IMG/VR virus record: IMGVR_UViG_3300043399_001247 | Span: 1-50,703 of that record | DNA: 50,703 bases | From: a virus | Direction: 5' to 3' (one strand) | Shown here: one piece after another, positions 46,227-50,703 of the stretch | How positions within the stretch are numbered: position 1 is the stretch's first letter | How the letters are laid out: each line of letters opens with the position of its first letter | The notes under the pieces: model-generated | Seen by the model: the letters and a program-made list of their open reading frames with translations, nothing else | Database searches by the model: none | Told to the model about the DNA's origin: nothing | Position numbers and translations under genes: made by a program

Positions 46227-46408
46227 TGCAGCGCCCGGCCTTCCTCGTATGATTCACGCCCGTCGAGCGCGTTGTGCAGGTGAATGTCCGTGCCCGGCGG
46301 GCAATCATCGGCGAGCGTCGGGCCGCACCAGCAATCGACAGAACACTCGTGCTCCCGCAGGTCGTTCAGCGGAACGATGTGGATGTGTTCCATCGGGTAC
46401 AGGCGCAT
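46223..46408 (-). CDS. Small Cys/His-rich conserved protein
   Basis: 61 residues from ATG 46408. MEHIHIVPLNDLREHECSVD and CWCGPTLADDC give four cysteines and several histidines near residues 23-40, a likely zinc-binding knuckle. The remainder is IHLHNALDGRESYEEGR. The pattern EHIHIVPLNDLREH recurs in small phage proteins. It overlaps the terminase large subunit start by 4 bp. The role is unknown. Confidence 0.65.
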   Translation of the reverse strand: MRLYPMEHIHIVPLNDLREHECSVDCWCGPTLADDCPPGTDIHLHNALDGRESYEEGRALQ

Positions 46409-46410
46409 CG

Positions 46411-46728
46411 TCAGCTCGCTTGCTTCTTGACGAGCGCCATCGCGTCGCCCCTGCGGTGCTGGGCTTCTTCCACGGCGCGCGTGTCCTCCAACACCTCCCG
46501 GCTGACGAGCACCAAGTCGTGCAGTCGCAGGTGCTCGTCGATCACGTTGCCGTCGAGCCGGGAGAACAGGAGCCAGGGCCGCATGTGCAACCGGATGCGC
46601 ATCCGACGCACCGTGAGCTCGTGGCGTGGCGCGTCGTACCACGCCCAAATGAACACGACCCCGCCGCGTGAGCGGTGGACGTTGAGCCCGATATGGAACG
46701 GGGCACCTTCAGTGATGATGTGAATCAT
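46411..46728 (-). CDS. Hypothetical protein between terminase genes
   Basis: 105 residues from ATG 46728, overlapping the upstream stop by 4 bp. The N-terminal half is strand rich (MIHIITEGAPFHIGLNVHRS; GVVFIWAWYDAPRHELTV), and the C-terminal half is a charged helix (DLVLVSREVLEDTRAVEEAQ). No family is recognised. It is translated together with both terminase genes. Confidence 0.6.
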   Translation of the reverse strand: MIHIITEGAPFHIGLNVHRSRGGVVFIWAWYDAPRHELTVRRMRIRLHMRPWLLFSRLDGNVIDEHLRLHDLVLVSREVLEDTRAVEEAQHRRGDAMALVKKQAS

Positions 46729-47147
46729 GATCCGCTCGCCGCCTTCGCCATCAGGGATTGCATCTGCTTGAGCTCCGCGTCGCTGAGCCCCTTCATGTCG
46801 ATCGCCGCCAGCGTGAGCGGGCCGCCACCTGCGCCCGTCATCTCCGTGCGCGCGAGCTTGGGCACGTGGTACTCGACCACGTCCTTGAGCATGTTGTACG
46901 CCTTCTCCGGGTTGGGCGCGACGAGCCAAAGCGGCTCCCCGTCGTCGTCGTAGCGTTGGTTGCCGTCCGCGTCGCAGCGGGGCACGCCCTTGGCCACGGC
47001 GTCCAGCCACTCCTGCATCCGCCCAGCGTTGTCGTCGACGAACGCCGCGATGGCCTCGCGGGCCGCTCGCGTGGCCTTGTTGGGTATTCCAGCGGGCCGC
47101 CCGCCAGTCCCAGGCTTGCGACCGCTGCGGCCTGCAACTCCTGCCAT
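46725..47147 (-). CDS. Putative terminase small subunit
   Basis: 140 residues. The basic start GRSGRKPGTGGRPAGIPNKA resembles an AT-hook and DNA-binding region. The next helix (TRAAREAIAAFVDDNAGRMQ), then PNPEKAYNMLKDVVEYHVPK and the acidic C terminus with SDAELKQMQSLMAKA, match phage proteins at the small-terminase position. It should bind phage DNA and recruit TerL. It is the first gene of the leftward virion operon, 57 bp after a promoter at 47204-47232. Confidence 0.7.
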   Translation of the reverse strand: MAGVAGRSGRKPGTGGRPAGIPNKATRAAREAIAAFVDDNAGRMQEWLDAVAKGVPRCDADGNQRYDDDGEPLWLVAPNPEKAYNMLKDVVEYHVPKLARTEMTGAGGGPLTLAAIDMKGLSDAELKQMQSLMAKAASGS

Positions 47148-47203
47148 GTTTCAACCTCCAGATTCTTTAAAAAATGCTTCGTCCAGCATTCTGCTGTTTG
47201 CGC

Positions 47204-47232
47204 ATTATCGCGCCGCTCGTCTTTCCACGCAA
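47204..47232 (-). promoter_or_regulatory. Leftward sigma-70-type promoter for the terminase/portal operon
   Basis: Minus strand TTGCGT (47227-47232), 17 bp, GATAAT (47204-47209). The leader contains a small hairpin CAGCA-gaa-TGCTG (47184-47196) and a GGAGG ribosome site before ATG 47147. Confidence 0.6.
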
Positions 47233-47349
47233 CGCCGCACTCGTCTCGAAAGCGCCGCCACGTCTTGCCGCGCTCGATTCTTTTCTCTCGCCGCGCGTCC
47301 TGAGACGCCCGAGTTCCCGACTTATCCTATTCTTCTCTCCTACGTAATT

Positions 47350-47377
47350 TAAATAGAATTTAATTCGTTTGGATCAA
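47350..47377 (-). promoter_or_regulatory. Possible AT-rich leftward promoter
   Basis: Minus strand TTGATC (47372-47377), 16 bp, TATTTA (47350-47355), preceded by A6 runs (about 47395-47409) that could act as an UP element. Weaker than the four TTGC promoters but well placed to feed the terminase operon. Confidence 0.35.
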
Positions 47378-47413
47378 ACAATTACTATCTTGGGTTTTTT
47401 GGGTTTTTTCCCA

Positions 47414-47439
47414 CATCTCGGGATCAAGAACCCGAGATG
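47414..47439. repeat. 9-bp inverted repeat beside T6 runs
   Basis: CATCTCGGG (47414-47422) and CCCGAGATG (47431-47439), with an 8-nt loop. A third partial copy CCCGAGA follows at 47441-47447. The T-runs lie on the wrong side for a leftward terminator (they are A-runs there), so it may be a binding site. Confidence 0.5.
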
Positions 47440-47484
47440 CCCGAGACGGAAATTATCGCGGCACCGATCACGAGATATTCCTCG

Positions 47485-48999
47485 TCACCCCTTTTTCGCG
47501 GCGATGGAGACGACCTTGTCGCCTTCCGAGCGGGCAAGAATCGCTTCTCCGTGCGCACGGACCAAGCCATGCGCGGCGTCCCGATCGGCCGCCAACGCCG
47601 CCTTCACGAACGCGTAGCGGGAGCGGAGCACCTTGCTGTCCTTGCGGAAAGTCCACCGCTCTCCGGTGCTCTCCGACGTGCGGGGGTGGGGCACCTGCAC
47701 GTACCCCGCCTTCGTCATCCGGTGGGCAATCTTCCTCGGCGACTTCAGCATATTGGCCACCTCCTCGTGGTGGTCGAACTGAGGATTGACGAGCTCTTGG
47801 CCGAGCACCACGTCCGGGTTGCCCAGGTGGTCCAGGACCCACGCGACCGCGTCCTCAGGCTCTCCCCACGACGCGGCCACCGCGCCCCACCCTGCGGTGC
47901 GTTGCACCTGCGCCTTGGGGTCGAACGCGGAGAGGTCTCTCCCGGCGAGCCAAGCCGCCACGTGCCCCATGCCGCCGCCTTCGAACCAAGCGAAGAGCTC
48001 GTTGAAGTACTTGGGCCGCCCTTCGGCTTCGTGCCACTTTTGCGGCAGGGGCGAGTGCATGATGAACATGCGGCGGTCTTCGGGCGGAATGTACATGCTC
48101 ATCCAGTCGTTGGTGGTGATGAACACGCGGAGCCGGTTGATGATGTGGCGGAGCTTTGCGTACTTGTCGTTGAGTGGGAGTGTGTCGGGCGGCGCCACGA
48201 TCATTGGCTTCAGAATGTTGTAGGCCGTGCTCGCGTGGTGTTCGTCCTTGGTCGGGCGCACCTCGTCCACCACGAGCATGAGTGTCTCGAGCCAGGGCTT
48301 GTACGGGCTGAAGAGTTCGTCCGGGTCGATGTTCTTGGAGTTCCAGTTGCCGACCGCAGCCTTCACGGGCATGAGCGCGGCGTCCTTGCCGATGCCTTGC
48401 GTTCCGCTCAAGACGATCGCGGCGTTGCACTTCACTTCCGGCTCCTGGACCATGTGGGCGCAGAAGTCGAAGAAGAACTCATGCTCCTGCGGGTCGGGCC
48501 AGAGCTTCTTCACGTGCTCGACCCAAGGCCCTGCCTGAGCCGGATCTCCCTGGAGCTCTGGCGGCGGCAAGTACTTGTTGTAGATGCGCCGCCCAACAGC
48601 CGCGCGCCACCCGGCCGCATCGATGAAGATGTCACGAATGATCTGGTCCTCGCCGGGCCACCACGTGCTCCCCTCGACAAACTGGTCGTTCTCGACGCGC
48701 ATGATGTCGCGTGACGGAGGGATGAGGCGCTCTCGACGCCGCCGAGGCCTTCCTCGGGGGCGTCGACCTTCGGCCGCAGGGGCTTCTTCGTCCCCCTCTT
48801 CAACCTCCACCCGCCAAAGCTCAATCGGGATCGAAGCGTCCACCGCTTTTTCCGAATGTTGCGTGCCGTCGCGCAGGTCCCAGAAGGCTTCTTGCGCCTT
48901 GTCGAACACGTAGTCCTCGGGCCGCGCGAGCCGCCGCGAGCGTTGCACCGCCGCGACCAACGCTGCCTCACGCGCGGCTGTTCTTTCGTCAATGTCCAC
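47485..48999 (-). CDS. Primase-helicase (SF3/D5-like NTPase, DUF5906 type)
   Basis: 504 residues with GTG start at 48999 (GAGGAG 8 bp upstream). Residues 79-91 are an AT-hook-like RRPRGRPRRRRER. The NTPase domain has Walker A SGTQGIGKDA with Lys205 and Walker B MLVVDEVRP with Asp245 and Glu246. A later motif, RLRVFITTNDW, is the sensor segment of the family. The domain resembles the helicase part of phage primase-helicases, but no primase catalytic motif is visible at the N terminus. It should unwind DNA at the replication fork together with the DnaE-like polymerase encoded at the left end. Confidence 0.85.
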   Translation of the reverse strand: MDIDERTAAREAALVAAVQRSRRLARPEDYVFDKAQEAFWDLRDGTQHSEKAVDASIPIELWRVEVEEGDEEAPAAEGRRPRGRPRRRRERLIPPSRDIMRVENDQFVEGSTWWPGEDQIIRDIFIDAAGWRAAVGRRIYNKYLPPPELQGDPAQAGPWVEHVKKLWPDPQEHEFFFDFCAHMVQEPEVKCNAAIVLSGTQGIGKDAALMPVKAAVGNWNSKNIDPDELFSPYKPWLETLMLVVDEVRPTKDEHHASTAYNILKPMIVAPPDTLPLNDKYAKLRHIINRLRVFITTNDWMSMYIPPEDRRMFIMHSPLPQKWHEAEGRPKYFNELFAWFEGGGMGHVAAWLAGRDLSAFDPKAQVQRTAGWGAVAASWGEPEDAVAWVLDHLGNPDVVLGQELVNPQFDHHEEVANMLKSPRKIAHRMTKAGYVQVPHPRTSESTGERWTFRKDSKVLRSRYAFVKAALAADRDAAHGLVRAHGEAILARSEGDKVVSIAAKKG

Positions 49000-49002
49000 C
49001 GT

Positions 49003-49218
49003 TCAACTCCTCGGTTGTTCTTTCTTGCGTAACTCACAATCGTCGCCTTGGTTGCACTCCTGGGTGCAAGGCGGGCACCTGCGCATGAGTTCGAACATGG
49101 ATTCCTCTTCCGGCTCTGGCTCGGTGCCGACGTAGCAGGCGGCCAGCCAAGTCACCCAAGCGCCAATCACCCCTCCGCACACGAACCCCAGCGCGAACAC
49201 GACCCCGCCGCCGGTCAT
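49003..49218 (-). CDS. Small membrane protein with Cys-rich tail
   Basis: 71 residues from ATG 49218. Residues 5-28 form a single membrane segment (VVFALGFVCGGVIGAWVTWL). The cytosolic end has four Cys (CPPCTQECNQGDDC) in a possible zinc- or disulphide-bound knot. It is coupled by a 4-bp overlap with the gene upstream and lies 3 bp before the primase-helicase. A membrane anchor or a superinfection-exclusion role is possible but not shown. Confidence 0.6.
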   Translation of the reverse strand: MTGGGVVFALGFVCGGVIGAWVTWLAACYVGTEPEPEEESMFELMRRCPPCTQECNQGDDCELRKKEQPRS

Positions 49219-49391
49219 GCTTGCACCTCCCGCAGGCAGCGCTCGACGGCCTTTTCCGCCGCACGGATCTCGCGCATGTAGGCCAGGCACTTTTTGTCCT
49301 CGCTCACGCCCGCAGCGACGAGCGCGGCGGCTTGCAGGAAGCGCAAGTCCAGCAACAACTTCTTGAGCAGCAGCAACTCTCCGTGTTTCAT
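49215..49391 (-). CDS. Small helical hypothetical protein
   Basis: 58 residues, ATG 49391, overlapping both neighbours by 4 bp. Mostly helical: MKHGELLLLKKLLLDLRFLQ, AAALVAAGVSEDKKCLAYMR and EIRAAEKAVERCLREVQA. The Leu-rich N terminus may be amphipathic. It is under 60 residues but embedded in a perfect ATGA chain. The function is unknown. Confidence 0.55.
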   Translation of the reverse strand: MKHGELLLLKKLLLDLRFLQAAALVAAGVSEDKKCLAYMREIRAAEKAVERCLREVQA

Positions 49392-49624
49392 TCCTTCTCT
49401 CCCCTCGCGCCGACAAGGCGCTTCTCAATCTGCCATTCCAGCTCGGCCAGCAAGTCCTCCGTGGTGTCACCGTGGCCGGTAGCGAAGCCGCGGCCGATCA
49501 TCCATGAGGCCAGCTTCTCGCGCTCGGCTGCGGCGAAGCGTTCAATCGCATCACCAGTCAGTTCGTCGCTATTGCCAAACTCACTAGCCTCCCGCGCCAT
49601 GCGGATGATGTCACCGCGTTTCAT
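49388..49624 (-). CDS. Small acidic hypothetical protein
   Basis: 78 residues. The sequence MKRGDIIRMAREASEFGNSD then FAAAEREKLASWMIGRGFAT and LLAELEWQIEKRLVGARGEK resembles small phage proteins that begin with MKRDDIIRMAREAG, a common phage/prophage type of unknown function. It overlaps the next gene downstream by 4 bp and the previous one by 14 bp. Confidence 0.7.
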   Translation of the reverse strand: MKRGDIIRMAREASEFGNSDELTGDAIERFAAAEREKLASWMIGRGFATGHGDTTEDLLAELEWQIEKRLVGARGEKE

Positions 49625-49850
49625 AGTAGCCCTCCTTGAGCATCACAGCATCTTGGTAGTCATGTTTAAACCATTTCCACATCTCGGCGCGTTCTTCCTT
49701 GGCTTCGGCCCAGCGGAATAGGTACTCCCAGCTTGTCCTGTCGTCTTGCATTTCGTGAAACCTCTCGGCGTTCAGGCGGCAATGCACCATGACTGTGTTG
49801 AGGGACAAGTAGTCCAGCAGCGCCTTGAGTTTGTCTTTGTGTGTTTTCAT
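49611..49850 (-). CDS. Small hypothetical protein rich in aromatic residues
   Basis: 79 residues: MKTHKDKLKALLDYLSLNTV, then NAERFHEMQDDRTSWEYLFR and MWKWFKHDYQDAVMLKEGYY. It is charged and helical. No family is recognised. It lies in a chain of overlapping small accessory genes, and its base use is less GC-rich than that of the virion genes. Confidence 0.6.
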   Translation of the reverse strand: MKTHKDKLKALLDYLSLNTVMVHCRLNAERFHEMQDDRTSWEYLFRWAEAKEERAEMWKWFKHDYQDAVMLKEGYYETR

Positions 49851-50101
49851 TTCAAAAACCTCACGATCTGCTCGTACACGCCGTTGCGGGCGCTGTTGTC
49901 AGCTTCATACTTGTTCCACCCTGCGTAGCGCATCTCTGTCTCTGCTCGGCGCAGCAGGTCAAACGCTCGGTCAGAGTCTTTCACGATTGCATCTATCTCA
50001 GTCTGGTGCGACTGCTTGAGCGCTTTGGTCAGCGGGCTGTCCAGCCAAGCGTGATAGTCGGCGGTCGATAGCTTTTGGTGCATGTTGTGGTCTCCACTCA
50101 T
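49847..50101 (-). CDS. Small hypothetical protein
   Basis: 84 residues from ATG 50101, which overlaps the upstream stop; an ATG at 50083 with GGAG upstream is an alternative. The sequence is helical and charged (ADYHAWLDSPLTKALKQSHQ; DSDRAFDLLRRAETEMRYAG). No family is recognised, and no function can be inferred beyond membership in the right-hand accessory cluster. Confidence 0.55.
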   Translation of the reverse strand: MSGDHNMHQKLSTADYHAWLDSPLTKALKQSHQTEIDAIVKDSDRAFDLLRRAETEMRYAGWNKYEADNSARNGVYEQIVRFLK

Positions 50102-50556
50102 TCCCCACCCCCGATCCCGTGCTTGCGCTCGATGGCGCGGCAAAGCTCTCGCACATAAACACCGAGCGGCTTGCCCTTCTCTCTAGTGCGGCAGTAAACG
50201 CGGTTTTCGATCTTGTCGAACTCTTCCTCCGTCAGCGGCTGGCGCTGGGGCGGGGCGGTGTAGAGGGGCGCTTCAATTCCAAAGGTGGCTGGCTGTGTGT
50301 GAAGAACAACAGCGCGGCGGCCTTCACGTTTCAGGATATCAAGGTCGCCATTGATGATCCACGCCACCGGCTCCTGCTTCTCGGCCTGCTCAATGGCAAC
50401 GCGAAGAACAGTGGTGTGCTTGTCGATGGCCTCGTGCATGGCGCGCTCAAAGCGAGCATCTTCCTGCGTGTAGCAGCCAAAGCCCTTCTTCGCTTGCGTC
50501 CCACCGAGCAGCCGTGCGGCCTCCAGCGCCTGCTTCATTGCGTCGATCGGGTTCAT
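50098..50556 (-). CDS. Conserved phage accessory protein
   Basis: 152 residues from ATG 50556. The centre has EPVAWIINGDLDILKREGRR followed by LYTAPPQRQPLTEEEFDKIE, a wording frequent in phage proteins of unknown function that include the phrase EPVAW and a LYTAPP turn. The C terminus is helical (LGVYVRELCRAIERKHGIGG). It overlaps the next gene upstream by 4 bp. Confidence 0.65.
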   Translation of the reverse strand: MNPIDAMKQALEAARLLGGTQAKKGFGCYTQEDARFERAMHEAIDKHTTVLRVAIEQAEKQEPVAWIINGDLDILKREGRRAVVLHTQPATFGIEAPLYTAPPQRQPLTEEEFDKIENRVYCRTREKGKPLGVYVRELCRAIERKHGIGGGE

Positions 50557-50703
50557 GCGTTCTTCTCCTGGAGCGCGGCTTCGACTGTGCGGTAGATGTC
50601 CTTGATGGAAAATGTGCCGAGGAGCTGAACCTTGAGTTGGTTGTGCAGCGCTTCGATCTCCCCGTCCGTCAACTCGACCCAAGGCCTCCGCTCGTAGACC
50701 GGG
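50553..50703 (-). CDS. Partial hypothetical gene, runs off the right edge
   Basis: Only the last 49 residues are in the window (ending TFSIKDIYRTVEAALQEKNA). WVELTDGEIEALHNQL is a pattern common at the C terminus of small phage accessory proteins. The start lies beyond 50703. The stop overlaps the next ATG by 4 bp. Confidence 0.55.
   Translation of the reverse strand, partial: PVYERRPWVELTDGEIEALHNQLKVQLLGTFSIKDIYRTVEAALQEKNA

Larger units (their letters stand above)
47148..47484 (-). other. Long non-coding region with AT-rich block and hairpin
   Basis: 337 bp without a gene. From left to right it holds the terminase promoter and leader, a GC-mixed stretch, an AT-rich block (47341-47412) with T6 runs between GGG triplets, and a 9-bp hairpin (47414-47439). 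The stop codon of the primase-helicase lies just to the right. It is the largest intergenic space of the window and a candidate for a replication or transcription control region. Confidence 0.6.

Noticed and set aside
47414-47439. Intrinsic terminator for the primase-helicase transcript
   Set aside because: On the leftward transcript the stem is followed by A-runs, not U-runs.
1-50703. CRISPR array, tRNA genes, rRNA, insertion sequences, integrase and att sites
   Set aside because: No regular spaced repeats, cloverleaf-like sequence with a GTTCRANNC arm, transposase or recombinase motif was noticed. A covariance-model search for tRNA would be decisive.
1-50703. Second variable repeat elsewhere
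   Set aside because: Reading the other fibre and structural proteins for the GGxWxxGxxxGxR and IGSRF pattern gave no second copy.
50553-50703. Circular joining of the two window ends
   Set aside because: Continuing the last leftward gene into position 1 onward gave no start codon within the first codons and would oppose the rightward gene at 11, so the ends may be arbitrary; not decided.

Overview
The window is a stretch of a tailed bacteriophage genome (Caudoviricetes). GC content is high, codons are GC-ending, coding is almost gapless with many ATGA start/stop overlaps, and host metabolic genes are absent. The head set (large terminase, P22/SU10-type portal, scaffold, HK97-fold capsid protein, SU10-type adaptor, a beta-rich tail-hub-like protein) occurs without a tape measure, tail tube or tail sheath gene. 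This suggests a short-tailed (podovirus-like) phage. Gene style and a Mtd-type adhesin recall phages of Betaproteobacteria, but the host is an inference. No integrase or tRNA gene was seen.

Layout. Positions 11-12414 (+ strand) form an early/replication operon: small conserved phage proteins, a short-chain dehydrogenase, a VOC-fold protein, a GIY-YIG homing endonuclease, a DEDDh exonuclease, a C-family (DnaE-type) DNA polymerase, a PD-(D/E)XK-like nuclease, an SNF2-type helicase and several small unknowns. A strong hairpin at 12400-12425 separates this operon from the converging leftward genes. Positions 12456-47147 (- strand, read from right to left) hold the packaging and virion genes in order: small and large terminase, three structural or unknown proteins including one with a PcfJ-like domain, portal, an HNH endonuclease, a GroES-like protein, DUF2829, scaffold, capsid and decoration proteins, connectors, tail fibre, the DGR, lysis genes, adaptor, fibre and hub proteins, and finally large low-complexity proteins likely to be internal virion/ejection proteins. 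Positions 47485-50703 (- strand) hold an SF3-type primase-helicase and small accessory genes; the last gene runs off the window.

The outstanding system is a complete diversity-generating retroelement (DGR) at about 25.5-28.6 kb. It comprises a Mtd-like receptor-binding protein whose last 40 codons are the variable repeat (VR, 27201-27321), an Avd-like accessory gene, a template repeat (TR, 26665-26785) and a reverse transcriptase with YMDD. TR and VR align without gaps over 121 bp. All ten differences fall at adenines of the TR coding strand, the hallmark of adenine-specific mutagenic retrohoming. Just after the VR gene stop codon lies a GC-rich inverted repeat with a GAAA tetraloop, as known beside the homing site of the Bordetella phage DGR. 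The phage therefore probably diversifies its adhesin to change host receptor range.

Four leftward promoters share one form, TTGCNN, exactly 17 bp, then CATAAT or GATAAT. They lie upstream of the terminase operon, the 35.7 kb gene run, the 32.5 kb connector/fibre run and the 23.99 kb adaptor run. Two of them also share a 15-bp element just downstream that can form a small hairpin at the 5' end of the transcript.
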